This document shows positions 25,608 through 36,332 of a DNA stretch of 64,000 nt, one piece after another (position 1 is the stretch's first letter; each line of letters begins with the position of its first letter). The stretch covers positions 248,001-312,000 of the forward strand of contig NZ_STFX01000031.1 in assembly GCF_005222915.1 (NCBI RefSeq), given 5' to 3'. The DNA is from Rhizobium sp. FKL33. Its GTDB lineage: Bacteria > Pseudomonadota > Alphaproteobacteria > Rhizobiales > Rhizobiaceae. Position numbers and translations under genes: made by a program. Below the pieces are notes generated by a model, which ran no database searches, had not been told where the DNA came from, and saw only the letters and a list, made by a program, of their open reading frames with translations.

Positions 25608-26411
25608 TCAAAGGTTAGCGAGAGCGGACAGCACGGCGGCGGCGCCGTCGTAGCACAGCTTTGTTCCCGCGAGCACCAGCATGCCGTACATGAAGGGATA
25701 GAAGACCTCGACGCGCATCCGCCGGACGATCGCGCCGCCCGCAAGCGTCGCCAGAGGCGCGATCGGAAACAGGCTGGCTGAAATGGCCAGATTGGTGAAA
25801 TCCAGCTGGCCCAGCGCCTGGTAGGGCGCGAGTTTGATCACGTTCACGATGGCGAAGAAGCGCACCGCGGCGCCGGTATAATCGCGCGGCGGCAGCTTCA
25901 GCGGCAGGCCGTAGACCTGAAACGGCGCGCCGCCGGCATGGGCGACGAAACTACCATAGCCCGACAGAGCGCCCCAAACGCCGGCGCGCCGCCAGTCATG
26001 CGCACGAGGCGGCGTCTCCTCGCGCCGACGCGGGCCATAGCGGTTGATGAAGAAGCGCGCGGCGAAGGTGACCGCGATCACGCCGATGATCAGCCGCATG
26101 ACATAGGAGGGTACGATCGCCCAGGTCGCCCAGCCGATGGCGATGCCCACCAGCGCGCCGGGCAGCATGATCTTCACCAGACCCGGCGCATTGTGCTTGC
26201 GCCAGATCCACAGCGACGCGCCGTCCATGACGATCAGGATCGGCAAGAGGATGGCGGCGGCCTGGGCTGGCGGCACGGCCATGGACAGGATCGGCACGCC
26301 CAATAGGCCGAGCGCATCGCCCAACCCGCCTTTGCTCAGCCCCACCAGCAGAACGGCGGGAATGGCAATGAAATAGAAGCTGGCATCCATGGGCATGTTG
26401 ATCGTTTTCAT
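25608..26411 (-). CDS. Sulfite exporter TauE/SafE family membrane protein
   Basis: A 267-aa membrane protein with about eight spans. The N-terminal half has LLVGLSKGGLGDALGLLGVP and the second half GYGSFVAHAGGAPFQVYGLP, the family's paired motifs. Putative anion exporter. The frame is open for another 2 kb upstream under the opposite-strand genes, but similarity begins only near MPMDASFYF; the ATG at 26411 is the most upstream plausible start, with a weak GGGA site. It ends 77 bases from the ArsR gene start, so the regulator lies downstream and may control it. Confidence 0.87.
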   Translation of the reverse strand: MKTINMPMDASFYFIAIPAVLLVGLSKGGLGDALGLLGVPILSMAVPPAQAAAILLPILIVMDGASLWIWRKHNAPGLVKIMLPGALVGIAIGWATWAIVPSYVMRLIIGVIAVTFAARFFINRYGPRRREETPPRAHDWRRAGVWGALSGYGSFVAHAGGAPFQVYGLPLKLPPRDYTGAAVRFFAIVNVIKLAPYQALGQLDFTNLAISASLFPIAPLATLAGGAIVRRMRVEVFYPFMYGMLVLAGTKLCYDGAAAVLSALANL

Positions 26412-26486
26412 TCCCGGGGTTATGGCAGAAGCCGAGGCTCTCGGCCGCGTCGCGCCGCAAAAGAGCAGAACGAGAACAGGAAGTCC

Positions 26487-27140
26487 ATGTCGACCGTCGA
26501 AAACCGCTGCCGCCTCGTCTTGATCGCGCCTGAAATCGCCGACCCGCAGGAGGCTGCGGGTGTGATGGCCGATGCGCTCAAGGGTGGCGACGTCGCCTCC
26601 GTGATCATTCCGCAATATGGGCTGGATGACGGCGCGTTTCAGAAACTCGCCGAAGCCGTGGTTGAGGTGGTGCAGGACGCCGGCGCCGCCGCGCTGATCG
26701 CCGGCGACAGCCGCGTCGCCGGTCGCGTCAAGGCGGATGGGCTGCATATCGAGGGCAACCCGGAGGCGCTGGCCGAGGCGATCGAGAAACACGCGCCGAA
26801 GATGATCGTCGGCGGCGGCAACGCCCAGGATCGCCACAAGGCGCTGGAGATCGGCGAGGCGCAGCCGGATTACATCTTCTTCGGCAAGGCGGCTGGCGAC
26901 ATCAAGCCGGAAGCGCATCCCAAGAATGTCGCGCTCGGCGAATGGTGGTCCTCCATGGTCGAGATCCCCTGCATCGTCATGGGCGGGACCGATCCGGCGT
27001 CCGTGCTGGCGATCGCCGAGAGCGGCGCGGAATTCGCCGCGCTTCGGCTGGCGGTGTTCGGCGAACCCGGCCGCGCTGCGCAGGTCGTGCAGGAAGTGAA
27101 TGCGCTTCTTGACGAAAAAGCGCCACGCTTTCAGGGTTGA
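26487..27140 (+). CDS. Thiamine phosphate synthase-like TIM-barrel protein
   Basis: A 217-aa protein with the ThiE-like barrel: DVASVIIPQYGLDD near strand 1-2, AALIAGDSRVAGRVKADGLH, a MIVGGGNAQDRHKALEIGE segment, PDYIFFGKAAG, and VMGGTDPASVLAIAESGAEF. The usual GQ(S/E)D after DGLHLG reads IEGNPEAL here, and the Thr-rich pyrophosphate loop of true ThiE is not evident. It may be a ThiE paralogue with another substrate. AGGAAG precedes the ATG. First of three co-directional genes ending with suhB. Confidence 0.75.
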   Translation: MSTVENRCRLVLIAPEIADPQEAAGVMADALKGGDVASVIIPQYGLDDGAFQKLAEAVVEVVQDAGAAALIAGDSRVAGRVKADGLHIEGNPEALAEAIEKHAPKMIVGGGNAQDRHKALEIGEAQPDYIFFGKAAGDIKPEAHPKNVALGEWWSSMVEIPCIVMGGTDPASVLAIAESGAEFAALRLAVFGEPGRAAQVVQEVNALLDEKAPRFQG

Positions 27141-27149
27141 ACGGTTCGC

Positions 27150-28268
27150 ATGACAGCGACGAGATCTTTTCTGGCGGGACTTCTGGGACTGGCGGCGCTC
27201 TGCGCCATGGCCGGAGGCGCCGGGGCTGCCTCTTCCGACGTGATGAAGCGCATGCTGGGCGGCGGCGAGGAAAGCCGCGCCATCAAGCGCGACCGTCTTG
27301 CGCCAACCGGCAATGCAGAGGCCTTGCCGACGCTGACCTCGCCGCAGAATAACGACGTCGCTCCCTCGGGCGGCTTGAACCTGCTCGCGCGCATGGGCGC
27401 CTCCCTTCCCGATCTGCCGCCCGAAAAGCCGTTTCAGGGCAAGGTCGACGAAGCCTATGGCGCCTATCAGCGCGGCTATTATCTCGAAGCCATGGATCTC
27501 GCGCTCCCCAAGGCGCAGAAGGGCGAGCCGGCGGCGCAGACGCTGGTCGCCGAACTGCTCGACAATGGTTTCGGCGTGCGGCGCAATCGCCAGGACGCGG
27601 TGTTCTGGTACGAGCAGGCCGCAAAAGCCGGCGATCCCAACGCCCAGTTCAAATACGCCTTGATGCTGATGAACGGCGATCTCGTGGCTCGCGACAAGAA
27701 AAAGGCCGACGAGTTCATGTGGAAGGCGGCCCGCGGCGGCAATGCGCAGGCGCAGTTCAACGTCGCCCAACTGCTCGTCGCCGCCAAGCCGGGGCCGGAA
27801 GGGCTCAACGACGCTTTGCCCTGGTACGAGAAAGCCGCCGCCAAGGCGGTGCCCGACGCCGAATATGCGCTGGCGCAGCTCTATATGAGCCTGCCGGTCG
27901 ACGCCGAAAAGAAGGCTGAAGCCCGCGACTGGCTGCTGAAGGCGGCGAAATCCGGATTCGACACCGCTCTCTACGACCTCGCCGTCTGGAACATCAACGG
28001 CGTCGGCGGTCCGCGCGATTATGAGATCGGCTTTCAGTGGATGAAGCGCGCCGCCAATCGCGGCCATGTTCTGGCGCAGAACAAGCTCGCCCATCTCTAT
28101 GTCAACGCCATCGGCACGCGGCCCGACCCGGTCGAGGCGGCAAAATGGTATGTGTTGTCGCGGCGGGCGGGGCTCGCCGATCTCGATCTCGAGGACTTCT
28201 TCCTCGGCATCGAGGACGAGCAGCAGAAGGAAGCCATTCACCGCGCCAACCAGTTTCGCCCTCGCTGA
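27150..28268 (+). CDS. Secreted Sel1/TPR-like repeat protein
   Basis: A 372-aa protein with a signal peptide (FLAGLLGLAALCAMAGGAGA) and then, from about residue 95, a chain of Sel1-like repeats: EAYGAYQRGYYLEAMDLALP, FGVRRNRQDAVFWYEQAAKA, QFKYALMLMNGDLVA, NAQAQFNVAQLLVAA and AEYALAQLYMSLPV, through to IGTRPDPVEAAKWYVLSRRA. Such solenoids mediate protein contacts in the periplasm. It lies 9 bases after the ThiE-like gene and upstream of suhB. Confidence 0.88.
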   Translation: MTATRSFLAGLLGLAALCAMAGGAGAASSDVMKRMLGGGEESRAIKRDRLAPTGNAEALPTLTSPQNNDVAPSGGLNLLARMGASLPDLPPEKPFQGKVDEAYGAYQRGYYLEAMDLALPKAQKGEPAAQTLVAELLDNGFGVRRNRQDAVFWYEQAAKAGDPNAQFKYALMLMNGDLVARDKKKADEFMWKAARGGNAQAQFNVAQLLVAAKPGPEGLNDALPWYEKAAAKAVPDAEYALAQLYMSLPVDAEKKAEARDWLLKAAKSGFDTALYDLAVWNINGVGGPRDYEIGFQWMKRAANRGHVLAQNKLAHLYVNAIGTRPDPVEAAKWYVLSRRAGLADLDLEDFFLGIEDEQQKEAIHRANQFRPR

Positions 28269-28409
28269 CGGCGGCCCGCGCCTCTTAACCTTGACGATGG
28301 CGCGCGGGAGCCATGCGCCACAAGAGACTTGAAAAAAGCCGGGTTTTGTGGTCTTGAGGCCGCCAATCTCATCGGCGCGCCCCTGAGCCGCAGCCGATTG
28401 CTCGTTGCA

Positions 28410-28429
28410 CGGCCCCGTCTGCGGGGCCG
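28410..28429 (+). promoter_or_regulatory. GC-rich hairpin just upstream of suhB
   Basis: CGGCCCCG-TCTG-CGGGGCCG is a perfect 8-bp stem in the 184-base spacer before suhB, ending about 10 bases before the ribosome binding site. No T-run follows, so it is not a normal terminator. A second, weaker pairing (CCACAA with TTGTGG, 28318-28350) lies upstream. It could influence suhB translation. Confidence 0.4.
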
Positions 28430-28452
28430 CTTCACTTTGAAGGAACTCCCCC

Positions 28453-29253
28453 ATGGCCCGTTCGGCGCTCTTGAATGTGATGGTCCAGGCCGCTCTGAAG
28501 GCCGGCAAGTCCCTCTCCCGCGATTTCGGCGAGGTGCAGAACCTCCAGGTGTCGCTGAAGGGCCCCGGCAATTATGTGAGCCAGGCCGATCGCAAGGCCG
28601 AGAAGATCGTTCGCGAGGAACTGCTCAAGGCGCGTCCGACTTACGGCTTCCTCGGCGAAGAGAGCGAAGAAATCAAGGGCACCGACGGCTCGCATCGCTG
28701 GATCGTCGATCCGCTCGACGGCACCACCAACTTCCTGCACGGCATCCCGCAATTCGCGGTGTCGATCGGGCTGGAGCGCAGCGGCGAAATGGTCGCCGGC
28801 GTCATCTACAATCCGGCCAGCGACGAGCTTTTCACCGCCGAACGCGGCGGCGGCGCCTATGTCAATGATCGTCGCCTGCGCGTCTCGGCCCGCAAGAGCC
28901 TGTCGGATTCCGTCATCGGCTGCGGCATGCCGCATCTCGGCCATGGCATGCATGGCCGCTATCTCATCCAGCTTCGCCATGTCATGGGCGAAGCCGCCGG
29001 CCTGCGCAGCCTGGGCGCGGCGTCTCTGGACCTTGCTTTCGTGGCTGCCGGCCGCATGGACGGCTTCTGGGAAGAGGGCCTGTCTCCCTGGGATATGGCG
29101 GCGGGCATCGTGCTCATCCGTGAAGCCGGCGGCTTCACCTCCGACATGAATGGCGACACGGATATTTTCGGCAGCGGCACGATCGTCGCCGGCAACGAGC
29201 ATATCCATAAGGCGCTGCGCGACGTGGCGAACCGCCCCGTGCCGAAGGCCTAA
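28453..29253 (+). CDS. suhB: Inositol-1-monophosphatase family protein SuhB
   Basis: A 266-aa Mg-dependent, Li-sensitive phosphatase family member. Motif 1 is WIVDPLDGTTNFLHGIPQFA and motif 2 WEEGLSPWDMAAGIVLIREAGG; the early metal ligand Glu is in FLGEESEE. In E. coli SuhB also acts in rRNA antitermination with Nus factors; whether that holds here is unknown. AAGGAA precedes the ATG. Third of a co-directional set after the ThiE-like and Sel1 genes. Confidence 0.95.
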   Translation: MARSALLNVMVQAALKAGKSLSRDFGEVQNLQVSLKGPGNYVSQADRKAEKIVREELLKARPTYGFLGEESEEIKGTDGSHRWIVDPLDGTTNFLHGIPQFAVSIGLERSGEMVAGVIYNPASDELFTAERGGGAYVNDRRLRVSARKSLSDSVIGCGMPHLGHGMHGRYLIQLRHVMGEAAGLRSLGAASLDLAFVAAGRMDGFWEEGLSPWDMAAGIVLIREAGGFTSDMNGDTDIFGSGTIVAGNEHIHKALRDVANRPVPKA

Positions 29254-29329
29254 CCTGATCATCTGTCATAAATGATTGCACGCGCCGTGATCCCGGCCTA
29301 GACTTCGCGTCGAAGTTTGGGAGGATTTC

Positions 29330-30973
29330 ATGGATTGCGACGTCTTGGTGATCGGCGGCGGGCTTGCGGGTCTCGTTTCAGCCGTTGAGGCCGCCGACCG
29401 GGGGCTCAAGGTCATCGTCCTCGATCAGGAGGGCGAACAGAATTTGGGCGGCCAGGCCTTCTGGTCGCTCGGGGGCCTGTTTTTCATCGATAGTCTCGAG
29501 CAGCGTCGCATGCGCATCCGCGACACGTTCGAACTGGCGCGGCAGGACTGGTTCGGTTCCGCCGGTTTCGACCGTCCCGAAGATCTCTGGCCGCGGCTCT
29601 GGGCGGAAGCCTATCTCGATTTCGCAAGCGGTGAAAAGCGCGCCTGGCTTTATCAGCAGGGCATGCGCTGGTTTCCCGTCGTCGGCTGGGCCGAGCGCGG
29701 CGGATCGCTCGCCGATGGCCACGGCAATTCGGTTCCGCGCTTTCACGTCACCTGGGGCACCGGCCCCGGTGTGCTCGCCCCCTTCATCCGTCGCGCTCGC
29801 GAGCAGGAAAAGACAGGGCGTCTCACGTTTCGCTTTCGCCATCAAGTCGATGGCCTCGTCGTCGCCAATGGCGCGGTCACGGGCGCGCGCGGCAGCGTGC
29901 TGGCGGACGATCCCGTGCTCCGAGGCCAAAGAAGCAGCCGCGACATCGTCGGCGATTTCGAGATCTCGGCAGGCGCAACGATCGTCGCCTCGGGCGGCAT
30001 CGGCGGCAACCACGATCTCGTTCGGCGCAACTGGCCGGTCGAACGGCTGGGTCAGCCGCCGCGCTTCATGGTTTCAGGCGTGCCCGCCCATGTCGATGGC
30101 CGCATGATCGATATCGCCCAGGGGGCAGGGGCTGACGTCATCAATCCCGACCGGATGTGGCATTACACCGAAGGCCTGCGCAACTGGGATCCGATCTGGC
30201 CCAATCACGGCATCCGCATCCTGCCGGGGCCGTCGTCACTGTGGTTCGACGCGCTCGGCCGGCGTTTTCCTGCTCCGTACATGCCCGGCTTCGATACGCT
30301 CGGCACGCTGAAGGCGATTCTCGCCACCGGGCATGACCATTCCTGGTTCATCCTCACCAAAGCGATCATCAAGAAGGAATTCGCGCTGTCGGGCAGCGAG
30401 CAGAATCCCGATCTCACCGGCAAGGATATCCCGCTCTTGCTGAAGCGGCTCGGCAAGGAGCCGCCCGGACCGGTGCAGGCCTTCATGGACAAGGGCGCGG
30501 ATTTCGTGGTGCGCAACACTCTTGAGGATCTCGTCGCCGGCATGAACGCGCTCACGGAAGAGCCGCTGCTCAATGCGGCGCAGATCCGCCAGCAGATCGA
30601 GGCCCGCGACCGTGAAATCGACAACCGGTTCAACAAGGATGCGCAGGTGACCGCCATTCGCGGCGCGCGCGCCTATCTCGGCGACAAACTCATGCGGACG
30701 GCGAAGCCGCATCGCATTCTCGACCCCGCAGCAGGTCCCTTGATCGCGGTGAAGCTCAATATCCTTACCCGCAAGACGCTGGGCGGGCTGCACACGGATC
30801 TCAAGGCCCGGGCGCTCGACGCCGAGGGCCGGGACATCCCGGGCCTCTATGCGGTGGGCGAGGCCGCCGGTTTCGGCGGCGGCGGCATGCATGGCTATAA
30901 TGCGCTCGAAGGCACATTCCTCGGCGGCTGCCTGTTTTCAGGCCGGGTCGCCGGCCGAAGCGTCGGGGCGTAG
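29330..30973 (+). CDS. FAD-binding dehydrogenase (fumarate reductase/KstD-like flavoprotein)
   Basis: A 547-aa flavoprotein. The N-terminal dinucleotide fold is VLVIGGGLAGLVSAVEAADR ending in Glu/Asp LDQEG. The C-terminal FAD segment is GLYAVGEAAGFGGGGMHGYN, then ALEGTFLGGCLFSGRVAG. This matches the FAD-binding dehydrogenase group related to ketosteroid dehydrogenases and urocanate or fumarate reductases, with no haem or FMN domain. No signal peptide, so cytosolic. GGAGG precedes the ATG. Substrate unknown. Ends 12 bases from the convergent ABC exporter. Confidence 0.9.
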   Translation: MDCDVLVIGGGLAGLVSAVEAADRGLKVIVLDQEGEQNLGGQAFWSLGGLFFIDSLEQRRMRIRDTFELARQDWFGSAGFDRPEDLWPRLWAEAYLDFASGEKRAWLYQQGMRWFPVVGWAERGGSLADGHGNSVPRFHVTWGTGPGVLAPFIRRAREQEKTGRLTFRFRHQVDGLVVANGAVTGARGSVLADDPVLRGQRSSRDIVGDFEISAGATIVASGGIGGNHDLVRRNWPVERLGQPPRFMVSGVPAHVDGRMIDIAQGAGADVINPDRMWHYTEGLRNWDPIWPNHGIRILPGPSSLWFDALGRRFPAPYMPGFDTLGTLKAILATGHDHSWFILTKAIIKKEFALSGSEQNPDLTGKDIPLLLKRLGKEPPGPVQAFMDKGADFVVRNTLEDLVAGMNALTEEPLLNAAQIRQQIEARDREIDNRFNKDAQVTAIRGARAYLGDKLMRTAKPHRILDPAAGPLIAVKLNILTRKTLGGLHTDLKARALDAEGRDIPGLYAVGEAAGFGGGGMHGYNALEGTFLGGCLFSGRVAGRSVGA

Positions 30974-30985
30974 AGCCCCGTCGCG

Positions 30986-32803
<1,818 letters not shown>

Positions 32804-32869
32804 CCGGCCTACTCCGCTGTGTGAGGCCGGCTGCAGGGCATCCTTGCGGAGATTCCCGGGCGCAGGCAC

Positions 32870-32898
32870 TTGTTATCCTCAATCGCTTCATGTATAGG
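32870..32898 (+). promoter_or_regulatory. Sigma-70 promoter of rpmE
   Basis: TTGTTA (32870-32875) and TATAGG (32893-32898) are separated by exactly 17 bases. The predicted transcript has a leader of about 105 bases before the rpmE ATG. The element lies in the spacer between the divergent ABC exporter and rpmE. Confidence 0.6.
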
Positions 32899-33011
32899 CC
32901 TCGCCATCAAGCGAAGCCGTGGTCCACAGGCGACTGCGGCTTCATTTATTCGTTTGGCTCGGCAGCCGCAAGTCATGCGGCAAAAGACCACTCTGACGGC
33001 AGGACAGTGTC

Positions 33012-33233
33012 ATGAAAGCTTCAATTCATCCCGACTACCACATGATCAAGGTGGTCATGACCGACGGCACCGAATACGAAACCCGCTCGACCTGGGGTTC
33101 GGAAGGTCAGGTCATGAACCTCGAAATCGATTCCAAGTCGCATCCGGCCTGGACCGGCGGCAATCAGCAGCTGATGGACCGCGGCGGCCGCGTGTCCAAG
33201 TTCAACAAGCGCTTCTCCGGCCTCGGCATCTGA
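33012..33233 (+). CDS. rpmE: 50S ribosomal protein L31
   Basis: A 73-aa L31 with the family opening [20 protein letters not shown], then [20 protein letters not shown]. It lacks the CxxC...CxxC zinc site of E. coli RpmE, so it is a Cys-minus L31 as is common in this bacterial group. Monocistronic, with promoter upstream and terminator downstream. Confidence 0.96.
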   Translation: MKASIHPDYHMIKVVMTDGTEYETRSTWGSEGQVMNLEIDSKSHPAWTGGNQQLMDRGGRVSKFNKRFSGLGI

Positions 33234-33260
33234 TCGACGCTCGAAAGAATTTTTGCGAAA

Positions 33261-33285
33261 AAGCCCGGCCTGCCCGGGCTTTTTT
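33261..33285 (+). terminator. Rho-independent terminator of rpmE
   Basis: AAGCCCGG (33261-33268) pairs with CCGGGCTT (33274-33281) around a 5-base loop; a T6 run ends at 33285. It lies 27 bases after the rpmE stop. Confidence 0.92.
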
Positions 33286-33332
33286 GTTGCCTGAAATCCG
33301 GTTCGATCGGCCGGATTTCGAGTAATCGACCG

Positions 33333-33932
33333 TCATTTCTTCTGTGAGAGCGCTTTTTCGATCGCGGGCAGCAGTTCACCGCGCACCGACGCATCGTCGA
33401 AGGGGCCGACATGTTTGTAGAGAATCGTCCCGTCCGGCCCGACCAGAAATGATTCCGGAATGCCGTAGACGCCCCAGTCAATCGCGGCCGCGCCTTTGGG
33501 GTCGACGCCGATCGCCGAGAAGGGATTGCCGAGCTCGCCCAGAAAGGCCAGCGCCGCGTCGTTCTTGTCCTTGTAGTTGATCCCCACCACATTCAGCCGC
33601 TCGTCGGTCGACAGGCCGAGAATGACGGGATGCTCCTGCCGGCAGGGCACGCACCAGGACGCCCAGACATTGACGAGGGTCAGTTTGCCGCGGATCGCCT
33701 CCGAGGTCAGCGGCGGAACCGGCTTGCCATTCTTCACCGCGCCGTCGAGCGGCTTCAGCGCAAGGGTCGGGGCGGGCTTGCCGATCAGCGCCGAGGGGAT
33801 GACCGACGTGTCGCGCCCCGAGGTCAGCTGCATCAGGAAGACGCCGGCCAGCGCCAGAAACAACAGAAGCGGTAGGAGCGCGATCAGGACGCGGCGTCCC
33901 TTGCCCGGGGTCTGCTCGGGCGTATCGGTCAC
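33333..33932 (-). CDS. ccmG: Cytochrome c maturation thioredoxin CcmG (DsbE)
   Basis: A 199-aa membrane-anchored periplasmic thioredoxin that keeps apocytochrome c cysteines reduced before haem attachment. One N-terminal membrane anchor ([19 protein letters not shown]) is followed by a thioredoxin domain with [15 protein letters not shown] (WCxPC) and the later [14 protein letters not shown] loop with cis-Pro region. Overlaps ccmD by 4 bases. Last gene of ccmABCDG. Confidence 0.95.
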   Translation of the reverse strand: MTDTPEQTPGKGRRVLIALLPLLLFLALAGVFLMQLTSGRDTSVIPSALIGKPAPTLALKPLDGAVKNGKPVPPLTSEAIRGKLTLVNVWASWCVPCRQEHPVILGLSTDERLNVVGINYKDKNDAALAFLGELGNPFSAIGVDPKGAAAIDWGVYGIPESFLVGPDGTILYKHVGPFDDASVRGELLPAIEKALSQKK

Positions 33933-34096
33933 GACGGGTCGCTCCCGGCGGCGGATCTGCGCCGGATGCCCTGGGCTTCCAGCCGCTTGAGATCGGCCTG
34001 AAGCTTGCGGCTGTCGAGCCAGGTGGCGGCGATCACCCCCAGGAGAACCAGAGCGGCTGCGCCCCAGGACGCATAGACGTAAAAGGCATGCGTCAT
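33929..34096 (-). CDS. ccmD: Haem exporter accessory protein CcmD
   Basis: A 55-aa protein with one membrane helix ([20 protein letters not shown]) and a charged cytoplasmic tail ([17 protein letters not shown]). Position between ccmC and ccmG, length and topology are those of CcmD, which helps release holo-CcmE from the CcmABC complex. It overlaps ccmC by ATGA at its start and ccmG by ATGA at its end, so the three are translationally coupled. Confidence 0.9.
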   Translation of the reverse strand: MTHAFYVYASWGAAALVLLGVIAATWLDSRKLQADLKRLEAQGIRRRSAAGSDPS

Positions 34097-34860
34097 GATG
34101 CGCCTCCCGCCTGGGCAGTGCGCGCGGCGTGGCGGCGCATCACGGAGATGCGCCGGCGCCAGATCTCGTTGCGCATGGCCGTCAGATGCAGGGTGAAGAA
34201 CAGCAGCGTGAAGCCGATCGCCATGATCAACAGCGGCCGCAGAAATTCGGGATCGATGGTCGGGCCGTCGAGCCGCATGACGCTGGCCGGCTGATGCAGC
34301 GTATTCCACCATTCCACCGAGAATTTGATGATCGGGATGTTGACGAAGCCGACCAGGATCATGATCGCGCTGACGCGGGCGGCGCGGCCGGGATCGTCCA
34401 TGGCGCGGTTGAAGGCGATCAGGCCGAGATACATCAGGAACAGGATGAAGACAGAAGTCAGCCGCGCGTCCCACACCCACCAGGTTCCCCACATCGGCTT
34501 GCCCCAGAGCGAGCCGGTGACCAGCGCGAGAAAAGTGAAGGCGGCGCCGAGCGGCGCTGCGGTCTTGGCCGAGACGTCGGCCAGCGGATGCCGCCAGACC
34601 AGCGTGCCCAGCGCCGAAGCCGCCATCACCGTATAGCACATCATCGACAGCCAGGCTGCGGGAACATGGATATACATGATCCGGACCGTCTCGCCCTGCT
34701 GATAGTCACCCTCTGTGGTGAAGCTGAGATAGACGCCTGCGATCAGACAGAGCGCCGAGATCGCCGCCAGCCAGGGAATGATCCGCGTGGCCAGCGCGAT
34801 GAAGCGCGTCGGATTGGCGAGCGCCGTGAGCTTGGAGATGGTGAGGCTTGTTTCTGTCAT
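34093..34860 (-). CDS. ccmC: Haem exporter permease CcmC
   Basis: A 255-aa membrane protein with six spans and the periplasmic tryptophan-rich haem-handling motif [20 protein letters not shown]. Conserved His residues flank it, including one in [11 protein letters not shown]. It presents haem to CcmE. The ATG at 34860 gives MTETSLTIS; the longer frame is not supported by similarity. Confidence 0.95.
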   Translation of the reverse strand: MTETSLTISKLTALANPTRFIALATRIIPWLAAISALCLIAGVYLSFTTEGDYQQGETVRIMYIHVPAAWLSMMCYTVMAASALGTLVWRHPLADVSAKTAAPLGAAFTFLALVTGSLWGKPMWGTWWVWDARLTSVFILFLMYLGLIAFNRAMDDPGRAARVSAIMILVGFVNIPIIKFSVEWWNTLHQPASVMRLDGPTIDPEFLRPLLIMAIGFTLLFFTLHLTAMRNEIWRRRISVMRRHAARTAQAGGAS

Positions 34861-34943
34861 GGGGGGAGTCTTACCGCCAAAGGCGGCGGCCCGCAATTGA
34901 TCCTCGTCAAACCTGGAGCGGAATTGGCCTCACATCTTGGTCA

Positions 34944-35603
34944 TCATTCAGCCGATGCGCGCAGCGCGAAAGCGGCCGCCAGCGGGCCGATCACCGCGAA
35001 GAACAGGCTGAGCGCGATGAGCGCCAGAAAGGGCGGCAGGAAGGGGGCGGGGTCCTCGACCGCCGCATAGACGGCGGAGACGCCGAAGATCAGCACCGGG
35101 ATGGTCAGCGGCAGGACGAGGATCGAGACGATCAGCCCGCCGCGCGGCAGGGCTACCGCCACCGCCGCGCCCGCTGCCCCGATAAAGGTGATCGCGGGCG
35201 AACCGGCGAGCAGCGTCAAGGCGAGCGCCCCCATTGCCGTCTCGTTCATATTCATGAAGAGGCTCAGAAGCGGCGAGGCGGCAACCAGCGGCAGGACGGC
35301 GGAGACCCAATGCGCCAGGCATTTGATAAGCACGATCAGCGTCAGCGGCGTTTCCTGCATCATCAGGAGATCGAGCGAACCATCGTCGCGATCGGCCTGA
35401 AACAGCCGGTCCAACCCGAGCAGCGAAGCGAGCAGCGCCCCCACCCAGAGGATCGCCGGCCCGATTCGTGAAAGAAGATTGAGATCGGGGCCGACGCCGA
35501 ACGGGATCACGGCGACCACGGTCATAAAGAACAATATGCCGATCATCACGCCGCCGCCGGCGCGAAAGCCCAGTCGGAGATCGCGGAGGAAAAGCGCGGT
35601 CAT
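34944..35603 (-). CDS. ccmB: Haem exporter permease CcmB
   Basis: A 219-aa six-span membrane protein of the CcmB family: MTALFLRDLRLGFRAGGGVM, then FQADRDDGSLDLLMMQETPL and LPRGGLIVSILVLPLTIPVLI. It forms the ABC-type complex with CcmA and CcmC. Overlaps ccmA by 4 bases. Confidence 0.95.
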   Translation of the reverse strand: MTALFLRDLRLGFRAGGGVMIGILFFMTVVAVIPFGVGPDLNLLSRIGPAILWVGALLASLLGLDRLFQADRDDGSLDLLMMQETPLTLIVLIKCLAHWVSAVLPLVAASPLLSLFMNMNETAMGALALTLLAGSPAITFIGAAGAAVAVALPRGGLIVSILVLPLTIPVLIFGVSAVYAAVEDPAPFLPPFLALIALSLFFAVIGPLAAAFALRASAE

Positions 35604-36241
35604 GCAGCCTCGCCCAGATAGTCGAAGCCGGTCATCACGAGTTCCTGTGCATTCTCCAGGCCGAGCGGTTGGTGGGTGGCGGCGATGATCAGCCCCCCCT
35701 GATCGAGATGGCTTTTCATCAGCCGGGCGAACAGGGATTCGGACTGGCTGTCGAGCGCCGCCGTCGGCTCGTCGAGCAGCCAGACGGGCCGCCAGGCTGT
35801 CAGGAGTTTGGCCATGGCCATGCGGCGCTGCTGGCCCGCCGAGAGATAGCCGAAGGGGAGATGCAGAAGGCCGATGAGGCCGAGCGCGTCGGCCGCCTCG
35901 TCGATCTCCATGCCGGATCCGTTTCGGTAGTCGCCGAAGAAGGATTTCCAGAATTGGAGATTTTCTTCAACCGTCAGTTCCCTTTTCATGGCGTTGCGAT
36001 GGCCGAGATAGTGGCAGGCCTCGGCGGCGCGGGGGGCGGTTGCGCCGTCATCGAGCGTCAGCGTCACAGATCCCTCCTCGAGGGGCAGGAGACCGGCCAC
36101 GGTGCGAATCAGCGTCGATTTCCCCGTGCCGTTTTTCCCCTTCAGGATCAGGCATTCGCCGGAGGCCAGTTCGAAAGAAACAGCTGAAAAAAGCCTTTCC
36201 CCGCCACGGTTTGCCGCGATTTCGCGGGCTTCCAAACGCAT
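35600..36241 (-). CDS. ccmA: Haem exporter ATPase CcmA
   Basis: A 213-aa ATPase. Walker A LKGKNGTGKSTLIRTVAGL, signature YLSAGQQRRMAMAKLL, Walker B VWLLDEPTAALD and H-loop IIAATHQPL are all present. It powers the CcmABCD complex that releases haem-loaded CcmE. First gene of the ccmABCDG operon, divergent from acnA over 265 bases. ccmE, ccmF and ccmH are not in this window. Confidence 0.96.
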   Translation of the reverse strand: MRLEAREIAANRGGERLFSAVSFELASGECLILKGKNGTGKSTLIRTVAGLLPLEEGSVTLTLDDGATAPRAAEACHYLGHRNAMKRELTVEENLQFWKSFFGDYRNGSGMEIDEAADALGLIGLLHLPFGYLSAGQQRRMAMAKLLTAWRPVWLLDEPTAALDSQSESLFARLMKSHLDQGGLIIAATHQPLGLENAQELVMTGFDYLGEAA

Positions 36242-36315
36242 TGTTCACCTCTCCGGCACTTTCTTCTGCGACGCAAAAAAACTTCAGCTTCGACCTTCGT
36301 CAGTATGGAACCTTG

Positions 36316-36332
36316 TTTAGAAATTATCTATA
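36316..36332 (+). promoter_or_regulatory. Irr-type iron control element-like palindrome upstream of acnA
   Basis: TTTAGAA-ATT-ATCTATA resembles the iron control element bound by Irr in Hyphomicrobiales (TTTAGAA-N3-TTCTAAA). The left half is perfect and the right half matches 5 of 7 bases. It lies 175 bases before the acnA start and about 75 bases before ccmA on the other side. Irr control of iron-using enzymes such as aconitase is established in relatives; here it is inferred from sequence only. Confidence 0.45.

Noticed and set aside
26412-28571. A very long minus-strand open frame extending the TauE/SafE gene upstream to about 987 codons
   Set aside because: The extension lies under the ThiE-like, Sel1 and suhB genes on the other strand, has no membrane or family signal and is Gly/Arg/His-rich shadow sequence; only the part up to 26411 is a gene.
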